Part shown: positions 34,930 to 46,383 of the stretch, in pieces | How positions within the stretch are numbered: position 1 is the stretch's first letter | Layout of the letters: each line of letters starts with the position of its first letter | Origin: CAWCUK01 sp963798775 | Lineage (GTDB): Bacteria; Bacteroidota; Ignavibacteria; Ignavibacteriales; Ignavibacteriaceae | Direction: 5' to 3' | Assembly: GCA_963798775.1 (NCBI GenBank) | Contig: CAWCUK010000004.1 | Location: 62,001 to 126,000, forward strand | Length of the DNA: 64,000 bases | Notes under the pieces: generated by a model | Told to the model about the DNA's origin: nothing | Databases searched by the model: none | Seen by the model: only the letters and a program-made list of their open reading frames with translations | Program-made: the position numbers and the translations under genes

Positions 34930-36875
34930 ACAAAGAAATTAGTAAAATTTTATTCAAATCATATTTTATGAGAAAGTTAACCTTTCTTTTTTTTGATATT
35001 GTCGCTTTCACCGCGTCTTTGCTTTTAGCGTTTGAAATAAGGTTTGAATTTAATCCCGCGTTAGATTACAGCTATAATATATTTCTTTTTCTCATAGTTT
35101 TCCTCGCCGTAAAACTTTTCGTCTTTTTTTCATTGAAACTTTATGAAATTTCATGGCGCTTTGTTTCGCTTCAGGATTTGGCAAATATTGGCAAAGCCAT
35201 TTTGCTCAGCAACGGAATTTTATTTATAATTATATATGGCTTTAACCTTGAAATTTTTGCCGGCTTTCCAAGAAGTATTCTGCTTATTGATTTAATATTA
35301 AGTTTTATGCTTTCCGCGGGATTTAAAATATCAAAAAGAATGTACCTCGAAGTAATGAGGCAAAGCATCGGAAGGTCTGATTTAAAAAGGACTTTAATTA
35401 TCGGCGCCGGAAGCAGCGGAGAACAATTACTTCGGGATATAAACAGAAGCCAAACCCGTAAATTTTATCCAATCGGTTTTGTTGATGATGATCAGCTTAA
35501 ACAAAATTTATATCTTCAGGGAATTAGAGTTCTCGGAACCACTAAAGATTTATTTGAAATAATAAAACAGTATAAGGTTGATTCAATTTTAATTTCTGTA
35601 CTTTCAGCCGATAGGCAGTTCCACAGAAAAATATTAAATATTTCCCGGGAAGCCGGCGTACTTGATGTTAAAGTTATCTCTACAATAAATGATATTTCTG
35701 ATTCAGTAAAAGTAAGAATGCAGGATATTCGTGATATTGATGTGAGTGATTTAATCGGAAGACAGGCTGTTTCCATAAATACTAAAGTTATCGGAAGTTA
35801 TTTACGCGGAAAGAAAGTAATGATAACCGGTGCGGCAGGTTCAATTGGTTCTGAAATTGCGAGGCAGGTTTCAACTTACGATCCGGAAGAAATTGCAATT
35901 GTTGATATAAATGAAAGCGATTTAGCCGACCTTGAACTTCAACTTCTTAGAATGTACAAATCCGGCGAAATAAAAATGTATCTCTGCGATATTTCTAATA
36001 AAAATAAAGTTGATAAAATATTTCAATCTTTTGTCCCCGATGTAATTTTTCATGCCGCAGCTTATAAACATGTTCCCGTAATGGAAAAATTTCCTGAAGA
36101 AGCAGTTAGAGTAAATATCATTGGAACTCATAATTTGGCTACTGCGGCTGTTAAATACGGAGTAGGCGATTTTGTTTTAATATCAACCGATAAGGCTGTA
36201 AATCCAACCAGCATTATGGGGGTCTCAAAAAGAATTGCCGAACACATAGTTACCGGCGCGGGAAAAGCTAGCTCTTCAAATTTTGTTGCCGTAAGATTCG
36301 GAAATGTAATCGGAAGCCGCGGAAGCGCATTACCTATATTTTTAGATCAGCTTAAAAACGGAGGCCCTATTACAGTTACTCATCCCGATATGAAACGTTA
36401 TTTTATGACAATTCCTGAAGCTGTTGCTCTTGTTCTGCAAGCTGGAGCAACCGGTAAAAATGGGGATGTTTTTGTGCTTGATATGGGCGATCCAATTAAA
36501 ATTGTTGACCTTGTAAGAGATTTAATTTTACTTCATAATTTAGTACCCGATAAAGATATTAAAATTGAATATACCGGAATTAGAGAAGGCGAGAAACTTT
36601 TTGAAGAAGTTTTAACCGCTGAAGAAGGCGTTATTTCAACTTCTCATGAAAAAATATTTAAGGCGCGTCTTGTGTGCATGCATAATCAAAATTCAATTGA
36701 CGCTATGGTAGATGAATTTAAAAGTTTAAACGGCCAAACTTCTAAAGAAGATTGGAAATTATTGTTTAATTATTATGTGCCTACTTTCCAACCGCCGGTA
36801 GAAAAAAATGAGCTTCAGGAAGAAGTTAATGTTCCTACTTTTCAGCTTCCGCAGAAAAGCAGAAAATGGAATTAA
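34926..36875 (+). CDS. Membrane nucleotide-sugar 4,6-dehydratase (PglF/WbpM/CapD family)
   Basis: A 649-residue protein. Four N-terminal membrane helices (about residues 15-135) are followed by a CoA-binding-like Rossmann domain (TLIIGAGSSGEQLLRDI) and a second, catalytic Rossmann domain (KVMITGAAGSIGSEIARQ). The active-site region is ISTDKAVNPTSIMGVSKR, where Met replaces the usual Tyr of YxxxK, as in the Ser-Met-Lys type of WbpM and PglF. It converts UDP-GlcNAc to the 4-keto-6-deoxy sugar used by the aminotransferase. The last ~35 residues contain two similar PTFQxP segments. Confidence 0.92.
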   Translation: MNKEISKILFKSYFMRKLTFLFFDIVAFTASLLLAFEIRFEFNPALDYSYNIFLFLIVFLAVKLFVFFSLKLYEISWRFVSLQDLANIGKAILLSNGILFIIIYGFNLEIFAGFPRSILLIDLILSFMLSAGFKISKRMYLEVMRQSIGRSDLKRTLIIGAGSSGEQLLRDINRSQTRKFYPIGFVDDDQLKQNLYLQGIRVLGTTKDLFEIIKQYKVDSILISVLSADRQFHRKILNISREAGVLDVKVISTINDISDSVKVRMQDIRDIDVSDLIGRQAVSINTKVIGSYLRGKKVMITGAAGSIGSEIARQVSTYDPEEIAIVDINESDLADLELQLLRMYKSGEIKMYLCDISNKNKVDKIFQSFVPDVIFHAAAYKHVPVMEKFPEEAVRVNIIGTHNLATAAVKYGVGDFVLISTDKAVNPTSIMGVSKRIAEHIVTGAGKASSSNFVAVRFGNVIGSRGSALPIFLDQLKNGGPITVTHPDMKRYFMTIPEAVALVLQAGATGKNGDVFVLDMGDPIKIVDLVRDLILLHNLVPDKDIKIEYTGIREGEKLFEEVLTAEEGVISTSHEKIFKARLVCMHNQNSIDAMVDEFKSLNGQTSKEDWKLLFNYYVPTFQPPVEKNELQEEVNVPTFQLPQKSRKWN

Positions 36876-36930
36876 TGTTTTTATCAATAATTAGTGCAAA
36901 TATATATTTTATTACTTCTTTCTTTGCTGA

Positions 36931-38613
36931 ATGAATTTTTCTTTAAAAAAACTATTTTTAATTTTATCGTTTTCATTTTTTATTTCTGCCTTTAGTTTTG
37001 CCCAAATTGAAACTGTTCCGGCTGATCATCCCGTATATCCTTTTCTAAAAAAAATGCATGTGCAGGGAATTCTTCCCGCTTACGATGATTTTATTCTGCC
37101 GCTCTCCCGTAAAAAAATTGAAGAAGATTTATTGAAAATCGACAGCTCGAAAAATAAATTATCTTCTTCCGAAGCAGGCTTTCTTAATTTGATGTTGAAC
37201 AAATTCGGAGTAAATAAAAATTCTGTTAAACAAAATTTATTCGATGATTTCCCTTCAAATTTCGGCGAAAAATTGTTTTCTGAAAATGAAAATCATCTAT
37301 ATAGTTATGCTGATTCTTCAGTATCATTTTATTTAGATCCCGTTTTGGATTTAAAAGTAATTCATCAAAATTCAGTTAATAAAAATGCATCATTATTAAA
37401 TTTCGGCGGAACTTTTAGAGGTACATATGAAAACTGGTTCGGTTTTTATTTACAAGGCTCAGATGGAGTTGTTTGGGGAAACAGACAGACTGCCCTTATT
37501 GATCAGAGAGTAAAGCAAAGTTATACTTTTAATAATACCGGTATAAATTATTTCGACGGAACAAAGGGATATGTTCGGCTGGAGCATAAAAATATAAATC
37601 TTCAGTTAGGCAGAGAACGAGTTTTATGGGGAGCTGGATATATAAACAGAATGATTTTGTCTGAGAATCCTCAAATGTTTGATTTTGTAAAATTTCATTT
37701 CGGGTATAAAAGTTTAAGCTACGATTTTATTCACGGATGGTTAGTCGTAAAGCCTGTAGTAACTTATGTAGATTCTCTTGAAGAAGATGTAAAGCTAAAA
37801 CCTTCAAAATATATAGCGATTAGCAGGTTCAATTATAAACCGGTAGATTATTTATCATTTGGTGTTTCTCAAATAATCATCTATGGAAATCGTCCTTTTG
37901 AACTCGCTTATTTTAATCCATTTCTCTTCTGGGAATCCGCACAAAGGTCTTTAAATGATCTGGATAATTCATTTCTAAGTTTTGACGGAAGATTTAATAT
38001 ATTAAAAGGTTTGGAGATTAGTTCCGCGATTACTTTTGATGATCTTAATTTCTCAAGATTAAGTAAAGGGGAGTGGACAGGCAGCAATAACGGCGAAATG
38101 TGGAAGATTGCAGCATTTTTAACAAAACCTTTTCTTTTGAATGATATGGTACTAAAACTAGAGTATGCTCAAGTTCGTCCTTATATGTTTTCACATCCAA
38201 ATGTAAGCGGGGATCTCACTTATACAAATAATGGATATTTACTAGGTGAAAATATTCAGCCTAATTCTACAAAATTTTCGGTTGGCTTGGATTATCTTTT
38301 TTTTACAAATTTGTCAGCCGGTTTTTTATTCTCCCACCAAATACACGGCAATAATATTTATGATAATAAGGGCAATCTAATTAAAAATGTAGGCGGATAT
38401 GTTTATGATCATTTAAGATGGGAGGATCCAATTTTTACTAAACTATTGGCAGGGGATAAAGATTATATTAATAATTACAGAATAGAATTGAATTTCCTGC
38501 TTTCAAGTATATTAAAATGTAATCTAATTTATTCTCATTTCAGTTATAAGAAAAATAACTTTAAAGATTCGGCAAATAATATTGAGGGAATATTACAATT
38601 TTATTTTGATTAA
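36931..38613 (+). CDS. Wzi-like outer-membrane capsule-assembly protein
   Basis: A 560-residue exported protein with signal peptide (LFLILSFSFFISAFSFAQ). The N-terminal helical segment VPADHPVYPFLKKMHVQGIL and the central RERVLWGAGYINRMILSEN match Wzi-like capsule-assembly proteins. The remainder is alternating aromatic and polar residues of a beta barrel, ending with an aromatic residue (QFYFD), the usual outer-membrane insertion signal. The expected role is surface attachment of the polysaccharide made by the locus. The family assignment is moderately sure. Confidence 0.75.
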   Translation: MNFSLKKLFLILSFSFFISAFSFAQIETVPADHPVYPFLKKMHVQGILPAYDDFILPLSRKKIEEDLLKIDSSKNKLSSSEAGFLNLMLNKFGVNKNSVKQNLFDDFPSNFGEKLFSENENHLYSYADSSVSFYLDPVLDLKVIHQNSVNKNASLLNFGGTFRGTYENWFGFYLQGSDGVVWGNRQTALIDQRVKQSYTFNNTGINYFDGTKGYVRLEHKNINLQLGRERVLWGAGYINRMILSENPQMFDFVKFHFGYKSLSYDFIHGWLVVKPVVTYVDSLEEDVKLKPSKYIAISRFNYKPVDYLSFGVSQIIIYGNRPFELAYFNPFLFWESAQRSLNDLDNSFLSFDGRFNILKGLEISSAITFDDLNFSRLSKGEWTGSNNGEMWKIAAFLTKPFLLNDMVLKLEYAQVRPYMFSHPNVSGDLTYTNNGYLLGENIQPNSTKFSVGLDYLFFTNLSAGFLFSHQIHGNNIYDNKGNLIKNVGGYVYDHLRWEDPIFTKLLAGDKDYINNYRIELNFLLSSILKCNLIYSHFSYKKNNFKDSANNIEGILQFYFD

Positions 38614-38631
38614 AAATCATAAATTTTTTCC

Positions 38632-38663
38632 CTTGAAGACTTAAATTTTAAAATCTATGTTTA
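38632..38663 (+). promoter_or_regulatory. Candidate Bacteroidota-type promoter before the C25 peptidase gene
   Basis: CTTG at 38632-38635, a 20-bp spacer, then TATGTTTA at 38656-38663 (one mismatch to TAnnTTTG). It lies about 28 bp before the ATG, which is preceded by AAAAGGA. It would separate the peptidase from the polysaccharide locus. Confidence 0.4.
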
Positions 38664-38690
38664 TTAAACTGTTTTCATAAAAGGAATCGA

Positions 38691-41600
38691 ATGAAATTAA
38701 AACTATTGCTACTCCTCTTTACCATTTCATTTCAGGTGATCGCGCAGAATTATAAAGTCATAGAATCAAATTCAAAGCATTTAAAAATAGAATTTGACTT
38801 TAATAATAAATATAAAATTGTAGATACTCTTTTAGAGGGAAAACCTGTTTCATATATAAAAGGGAAAGAATTAATTGCCAGATCTCCCGGAGAACCTGCG
38901 GTTCCAAATGAAATTATTCATATCGGTGTTCCATTTGGAGCTACACCAACTATAAAATTTACATCATACGGTAATATTACATCTCAAAATAAAAGAATAA
39001 TTCCTTTACTGGATTCATTGGAAGAAGATCCTTCACAAATATATTTTAATAAAAATATTTATAGTTCAAATAATTATTTCCCCAAAAGTGCCGCTTATTT
39101 CAGCTCGAATTTTGTCTATAGATATTCTAAAATTTATGAAATAAGTGTAGCTCCATTTCAATATAACCCTGTCTCGAGAGAGCTTGTCTTTCATAGTAAA
39201 ATTGTAGTTGAAGTAAATTATAATCAACCTATCTCTGACAATACCATCTCTAATTTTAAAATTGAAGATAAGACTACACGAAATTATCTTAATGATGTTG
39301 TTATAAATAATAAAGTTGCTGAAGATTGGATTCAGAAAAAGGAAAAATATTCACCCGTCAAAATTAATGATGAACCTTGGTACAATTCTAATAAAAAGTA
39401 TTATAAGATTTTTTTGAAAGAAAAAGGAGTTTATCGCCTCACTTTTGAAAAACTCGCCTCATCAAACATTAAATCTTAACAATATAAATATTGAAAAAAT
39501 TGAACTATTCGGCAACGGGCAAGAAATTCCACTCTACATTTTTGATTCAAATAAAAACGATATTTTTGATTCCGGCGATTATTTGGAGTTTGTAGGAACT
39601 CCGCCGCCGCCTTCTCCGTATTCAGGGTTGAATATCTACAATATAGATAATGTTTATTTCCTATCTTTTGAAGCGGATACTAGCGGACAAAGGTACAAAA
39701 TAACTAATGGTTATTCTAATAATTTTACTAAATCCTTTGAATCTACTTTATGTACCATTCATTATGAAAAAGATTCTTTGTATGAGCGACTTGGTCACGC
39801 ACCTAATGATAAAAGAGATTATTGGTATTGGGGAAAAAGTGCTGGGCAAGGAGGAAATTTAATTTATTATTTTGATCCCGAAATTACTATTCCGCCAAAT
39901 ATTAACATAGACTCTTCTGTTTATGTAAAAGTAAGTATGCAAGGGCTTTCTTTAATCGGTTGTGCAAATCCGGACCATAGAGTTAAAATAACTTTGTCTA
40001 GCCAGCTTATTGATTATTTTACATGGGATGGAGCTACTTCGGCAATTTATAGTGGAAAATTTGATCCCAAAGTTGTTCAATTTTATGATAAAAACTTTTT
40101 TCAAGTTGGAGCATTTGGGGATACACAACCATGCGGTTCGGAAAAACCATATGATGAAATTAGAGTAAATTGGTTTGAGTTATCTTATTGGAAATATAAC
40201 CGCGCGAGTATGAATCATTATGACTTTAAAAGTCCTCCTAATATAACAGGAATAACTCGATTTAATGTGTATAATTGGCAGCGGGATAATATGAAAATCT
40301 TTATACCACAAAAAAATAAGATGATTACGGAGCCCAATTTTACCCATGATTCATATCAGTCTACTTTTTTTGTTGATACATTGCAAAATGAGACAGAATA
40401 TTTTTGTGCCGCTGATGATTATTTCTTAACACCGGATTCAATTTTGGCTGATAAGAATTCTGATTTAAAAAATAAAGCTAACGGAGCGGATTATATAATT
40501 ATTACTCATCCAAATTTTCAGAAAGCTGCCGAAAGACTCGCTCAGTTTAGAACAACAAATTTCCCGGATACAACAATAAGCTCTCCGCGTATTTTTATTG
40601 CTGATATAAATGATATTTACGATGAATTTTCTAATGGTCTGCTGGATCCGGAAGCTGTTAGGAATTTTATCAAATATGCTTTCGAAAATTATAAATCTCC
40701 GGCACCAAAATATGTAGTTCTAATCGGAGATATGAGTTATGATTATCGAGATTTGTTAGCTGATAGCAGACCAAACTTTATTCCCTCAATGCCGTATCAT
40801 GCGGCAGGATACGGTCAAGCGGCAAGTGATAATAATTTAGTGGCAGTTGCGGGAGATGATCTTATTCCCGATTTAGCTATAGGTAGATTATCATGCGAAA
40901 CTATGAATGAAGCAGATATACTTTTAAATAAAATCATAAATTATCCTGAAGATAATTCAAAAAAATGGAAACAAAATGTTCTTTTATTGGCTAGCGGGCA
41001 GACTGCAAATGATGAACAAGTTAATGGATTTAATGATGCGAGTTTTGTTTTAGATAATTTTTATTTGCAGCCGAATGGAATTGCTTCAACTAAAGTTTTT
41101 AGATATCCCACTAAACCACGTGATTATCCATTTAAAGGAGAAGGCCCGGAAATTAGAAAAGGCTTTGATAATGGAGCAGTAATTGCTAATTATTATGGGC
41201 ATGGTGGTGGTTATCAATGGGATCTGGTATTTTTGAATGATGATATCTATCAATTAAATAATGAAGGCAGATTGCCTTTTATTAGCAGTGTAACATGTTA
41301 TACTGCTCATTTTGATAATCAAGATGTTTTTGGCGAACAGTTTAATAAAGCACCTAATAAAGGAAGTATTTCATTCTGGGGGAGTTCAGGGTTAACCTAT
41401 TGGATTTATGGACGTTTAGTAAATGAGCTTGCATTCAGACAAATTTTTAATAATAAAAACTACATAAGCGGTGAATTTATTGTAAAATCTAAGTCTTCAA
41501 TGGGTGATTCAGATCCTTATAGAGAAAGTCAGATAGCACTTGTTACGCTTTTCGGCGATCCAATATTAAAATTAGCTTTACCGGAAAAACCGGATTTTGC

Positions 41601-44385
41601 TGTTAACTCATCTGATATCACTATTACACCTGAAACTCCGCTTGCTAAGGAAGATGTTGATGTTAAAGTAAAAATAAAGAATTATGGAATTATTTTTCCC
41701 GGAAAAAAAGCTAAGGTTGAACTGATTGCTAGTCTACCTGATCAAACCAATATAATAGATACATTGGAATTAAATTCTTTTGGTGAAAACGATTCTCTCA
41801 TTTTTCATTGGACTCCTCCTAAAGGAGGTCTTTATAGGCTTACCGTTAAAATAAATGAAATTGATACTATTCCGGAATTAGACCATTCTGATAATATTGC
41901 GAGTGCGGATTTTCCGGTATATGATCTTGGAGAACCTAATATTATTGCACCTTTAGACGGCATATCCACTAATAAAAATAAAGTGAAATTTAAATTTGTA
42001 GATAACGGTTATTATTTAAATCTTAATCTCCCTTATTATATTGAAATAGATACAAGTTATAGTTTTGTTAATCCTATAATTAATTCGGGTGCGCTTTATT
42101 CGAAAAATGCTGTTATAGAATGGGAAACCCCTGAACTTCGGAATAACAATTACTTCTGGCGAGCTAGGATTTATAATGATTCGGATTCAAGCCAATGGAG
42201 TGAAGCAAGAACTTTTTCAGTAACCAATCAACCCAAATCCGGATTTTATGCTATTGGTAAAGAATTAGAAAAATTTGAAAGTTATAATGTTACATATTCT
42301 GATTCCCTAAAAAGTCTTGTGCTAAATAAAAAACCATTACCTCCTAAGCCGTCTAATTCCAAATATTTAAGTAGTTTTAGTGTTACACTTCCAACAGGAT
42401 TAAGCGGATTAAGTAGTATTACTACTGACGGCAAATATATCTATTACGCCAGCATGGCATATTTTTCAGCGACAGGTAAAAGTAAAATATATAAAGTTGG
42501 GACAGGTAATCAAGGAACCATTGCCGGTCAGGATTATGGAGCTATTCCAGATTTAGAAGTTAATCTCTGGCATACAATGTTTTATTTTTCGGATGGAAAT
42601 ATTTATGCGGCAACGGGAAATGCATATTCGTTATTAAAAATAAATCCTTCTAACGGGGATACTTCAAGAATTTCTGTACCTGATGGTATGATAAATGAAG
42701 GTGGTGTTGTTAAAAATGGAGGATTTTATTTAAATACTGACGGTAAACTTGTATATAATTTAAGTTATAAAGATAGCCTCGGAAGAAGAAGATATCTATT
42801 GAAGGTTTTTGATCCTAAAAATAATTGGAAACAGTTAGGAACCACAATTGCACTATCTGGCGTAAGTTATGATTATTTTTCTAGTTTTTTTGTCGCCGAT
42901 GGATATCTCTTTGCATTTGAAAATGGAGAATCTGGTTTTATGCGTCGTTTTAATCTTGAAAATGGTAATTATGAAGAAGAATGGTTCACATTTTCCCCAT
43001 TTCAAGGATATTATGCATGGTGTTATGACTGGCAAAATAATCAAGTTTATGCGTCTGTATATAGAACAGGAAAAACGCCAAAAATATCCAAATTTATAGG
43101 TACTTATACGGATGATCAAGGAAACGTTTCAACACCCGCCGTCGGACCGGCATCTAAATGGAAATCTGTAAGTTATGTTTTAGAAAATAATAGTTCATAC
43201 GGTAGTTATAGAACCAGTTTTGAAGCATTCAATTCTGTTACAAGGCAATGGGATACTCTGGTTTATGATTTTAATAATAATTTGAATATCGATACCTTAA
43301 ATACTAACATTTATAACAATGTGAAATTAAGTTTCTTTTTAAAGCAATTTGATTACACTTCGGAAGATCCAATAAAAATTAAAAGTGTAAATATAGATTA
43401 TGAATCTCTGCCGGAAATTGCTTTATCAAAAAGTTCTATTTCGTTTTCAGGTGATTCATTAATACAGGGTTTTCCGGTCGAAATTGTTACAAATATTAAA
43501 AATATCGGATACTCTACTATCGATAGTCTTAAATTAGAATATTATCATAATAATGAAGATTCTGCCTATCAAACTAAAATTATAAAATTACCGGCTGATT
43601 CTTCATTTAAAGCGGTTGATGAAATTAAAACATCAAAGCTTCTTTTTAATAATACTATAAAACTGGTTGCAGTTTCAAATGATAAAGAATTCTTCCAATT
43701 CAACAATGTTACACAAAATAGCTTTTATATTGCTCGCGATTCTATAAATCCTAAATTTGATATAACTATTGACGGTAAGAAAATAATAAATGGAGATATT
43801 GTTTCAGCCAAACCGGAAATTGTAATTACTTTAAAGGATAACAGTCCGCTGCCGATTGATACAAGCGATTTTACAATTGTTCTCGATAATATTCCTCTTA
43901 CTTTTAATCAGCCGAATTTAAAATATAGTTATACTCCATATCCTAATTCCGAAGCGGTTATTAATTGGACTCCCACTTTAGATGACGGTAAACATACTGT
44001 TGAAGTTTTAGCGAAAGACGCTTCCGGTAATTTCTTTGATTCTACCTCTTCAAAAACTGTCTTTTATGTTTATAATAAAGCTGATATAACGAATGTTTAT
44101 AATTATCCGAATCCTTTTCAAACGGAAACATATTTTACTTTTGAACTTCGCGGATTAAATGTACCTGAAGAACTTTATATAAAAATGTATACAATTGCCG
44201 GAAGATTAATTAAAGATATTAAAATTCCTTCATCACAACTTCAAATCGGTTTTAATAGAATTTTCTGGGATGGAAGGGATCAAGATGGAGATGTAGTTGC
44301 AAATGGAGTTTATTTTTATAAAATTATAACCAAAAATAACGGCCTTGTTAAAACCGTTACACAAAAATTAGCAAAGGTAAATTAA
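38691..44385 (+). CDS. PorU-like C25 (gingipain-family) cysteine peptidase with T9SS/FlgD-like C-terminus (frameshifted)
   Basis: About 1897 residues after removing one T near 39474 (SSNIKLNNINIEKIELFGNG). The parts in order are: signal peptide (LLLLFTISFQVIAQ); an N-terminal propeptide-like region; a linker with GDYLEFVGTPPPPSP; and the C25 peptidase domain from about residue 600. That domain holds DYIIITHPNFQKAAERLAQF, VLIGDMSYDYRD, the His of NYYGHGGGYQWD (about 838) and the Cys of ISSVTCYTAHFDN (about 869). A CARDB-like domain follows (about 965-1075). An insert about 1230-1500 with blade-like repeats (GKYIYYASM, DGNIYAATGN, GYLFAFENGE) comes next, then a FlgD/T9SS-type C-terminal domain with YNYPNPF and WDGRDQDGDVVANGVYFYKI. 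PorU is the surface sortase of T9SS, which this resembles, but PorU is usually shorter. A self-secreted gingipain-like protease is the alternative. Confidence 0.82.
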
Positions 44386-44445
44386 CTTCCTCTTTTGCAT
44401 TTTCTTCTTAGGGGGAATCATTTTAAAATTAAAAGATAGGTTTTT

Positions 44446-46278
44446 ATGTGCGGCATAGTCGGATATATAGGTGAAAAAAATTGTATTCAAATTCTTCTTA
44501 ATGGATTAAAAAGATTAGAGTATAGAGGGTATGATTCTGCCGGAATCGGAATTATTTCTAACGGCAGCTCTCAAATCGTAAAGAATAAAGGCAAAGTTTC
44601 GCTTCTTGAGGAGAAAATAAATAAGCTGAATCTTTCCGCGTCTCTGGGAATAGGCCACACACGTTGGGCTACTCATGGTCTTCCAAACGAAATAAACGCA
44701 CACCCGCACTATAACGAAGATAAAGATTTATTTGTTATTCATAACGGAATAATAGAGAATTATCAAACCTTAAAAACAAGTCTGCAAAAATTAGGATATA
44801 AATTTACCGGTGAAACGGATTCAGAAGTTTTACCTCATTTAATTGACAGCTTTCTTAAAAAAGGTTATTCACTTTGTAAGTCTGTAAGATTGGCTTTAAG
44901 TGAGGTTGAAGGAACTTACGGAATAGCTGTTGTTTACCAAAAGGAACCGGATAAAATTATAGCGGCCAGAAAAGGTTCCCCGCTGGTTATCGGTATTGGA
45001 AACAACGAAAATTTTATAGCTTCCGATGTATCGGCAATTCTGGCGCATACTAAACAAGTTGTTTATTTAGAAGACGGTGAAATGGTTGAGCTTTATAAAG
45101 ATCATTTCGCGGCCAGAACTATTCTTGATGAAGAAATTGAAAAAGAAATTCATGAAATAAATATTTCCCTCGATGAAATTGATAAAGGCGGTTATGCTCA
45201 TTTCATGCTTAAAGAAATAATGGAGCAGCCCGAGTCAATCCAAAATTCAATGAGGGGAAGGATTCTACTTGAGGAAGGAACTTCTAAACTCGGCGGACTT
45301 GAAGCCGTAGCGGATCAATTAGCTGATTCCAAAAGAATTATTATTTCCGCCTGCGGTACTTCATGGCATTCCGGGATTGTAGGAGAATATATGTTTGAAC
45401 AGTTTGCCAGAATTCCTACCGAAGTGGAATACGCAAGCGAATTTAGGTATAGAAATCCGATCATTACTAAAGATGACGCGATATTTTTTATTTCGCAAAG
45501 CGGCGAAACCGCCGATACTTTAGCCGCGCTTAGAGAAGCAAAAAATAGGGGAGCCTTAACTTTAGGTATTTGTAATGTAGTGGGAAGTTCTATTGCAAGG
45601 GAAAGCCACGCGGGAGTTTATACCCATGCCGGGCCGGAAATTGGCGTCGCGTCAACTAAAGCATTTACATCTCAATTAGTGGTCCTTGCATTAATTACTC
45701 TTCTAATTGCGCGTAAGAAAAATATGAGTCTCGCGGATGGTAAATCTATTGCGCTTGAAATGGAAAGTATTCCTTCAAAAATAAATAAAATTTTAGAGCT
45801 TAACGACGAAATAGAAAAAATAGCTGAAAACTTTAAAGACGCTAAAAATTTTCTTTATTTAGGAAGGGGATATAATTTCCCGGTTGCGCTGGAAGGTGCG
45901 TTAAAATTGAAAGAAATTTCTTATATTCATGCTGAAGGTTACCCGGCGGCGGAAATGAAACACGGCCCGATTGCTTTAATTGATGAAAATATGCCCGCCG
46001 TTTTTATCGCCCCTAAAGATTCTACGTATGATAAAATAATCAGCAATATTCAGGAAGTAAAAGCCAGAAAAGGAAAAGTAATTGCGATAGCAAGTGAAAA
46101 TGATACTGAAATTGATAATCTTGTCGACTATTCAATTAAAATTCCGGATACAATAAGAATGCTTATGCCTTTGCTTACTGTAATTCCTTTACAGTTATTA
46201 GCTTATCATATAGCCGTTAAAAAAGGCTTAAATGTAGATCAGCCGAGAAATTTAGCAAAAAGTGTTACTGTAGAATAA
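44446..46278 (+). CDS. glmS: Glutamine-fructose-6-phosphate aminotransferase (isomerising)
   Basis: GlmS makes glucosamine 6-phosphate, the first step to UDP-GlcNAc. The mature N-terminus CGIVGYIGEKN places the catalytic Cys at position 2. The glutaminase domain has GIGHTRWATHG and HNGIIENY. Two SIS domains follow, with ISACGTSWHSGI, FISQSGETADTLAAL, EIGVASTKAFTSQ and the C-terminal LAKSVTVE. The 610-residue length is normal. It supplies precursor for the UDP-GlcNAc-derived sugars of the nearby polysaccharide locus as well as peptidoglycan. The 60-bp upstream gap is too short for a glmS ribozyme. Confidence 0.97.
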   Translation: MCGIVGYIGEKNCIQILLNGLKRLEYRGYDSAGIGIISNGSSQIVKNKGKVSLLEEKINKLNLSASLGIGHTRWATHGLPNEINAHPHYNEDKDLFVIHNGIIENYQTLKTSLQKLGYKFTGETDSEVLPHLIDSFLKKGYSLCKSVRLALSEVEGTYGIAVVYQKEPDKIIAARKGSPLVIGIGNNENFIASDVSAILAHTKQVVYLEDGEMVELYKDHFAARTILDEEIEKEIHEINISLDEIDKGGYAHFMLKEIMEQPESIQNSMRGRILLEEGTSKLGGLEAVADQLADSKRIIISACGTSWHSGIVGEYMFEQFARIPTEVEYASEFRYRNPIITKDDAIFFISQSGETADTLAALREAKNRGALTLGICNVVGSSIARESHAGVYTHAGPEIGVASTKAFTSQLVVLALITLLIARKKNMSLADGKSIALEMESIPSKINKILELNDEIEKIAENFKDAKNFLYLGRGYNFPVALEGALKLKEISYIHAEGYPAAEMKHGPIALIDENMPAVFIAPKDSTYDKIISNIQEVKARKGKVIAIASENDTEIDNLVDYSIKIPDTIRMLMPLLTVIPLQLLAYHIAVKKGLNVDQPRNLAKSVTVE

Positions 46279-46383
46279 ATATTAACAGCAAATATTAGTA
46301 AAAAAAGAGAGGTAATAGGAGAATAAAAGCAGTATAAAACAAAATAAAGTTCGGTACACTAATCAAAAAAGAAAGGGGTCGTT

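Noticed and set aside
21007..38613. The polysaccharide locus as a possible novel or defence system
   Set aside because: Every gene except one methyltransferase fits a standard Wzx/Wzy polysaccharide role; no nuclease, toxin or NTP-sensor genes are present.
42869..43119. Open frames on both strands inside the C25 peptidase gene
   Set aside because: Both are shadows within a long, well-conserved coding frame and have no start signals.
44386..44445. Possible glmS ribozyme upstream of glmS
   Set aside because: Only 60 bases separate the genes and none of the ribozyme core is present; the ribozyme is known mainly from Firmicutes.
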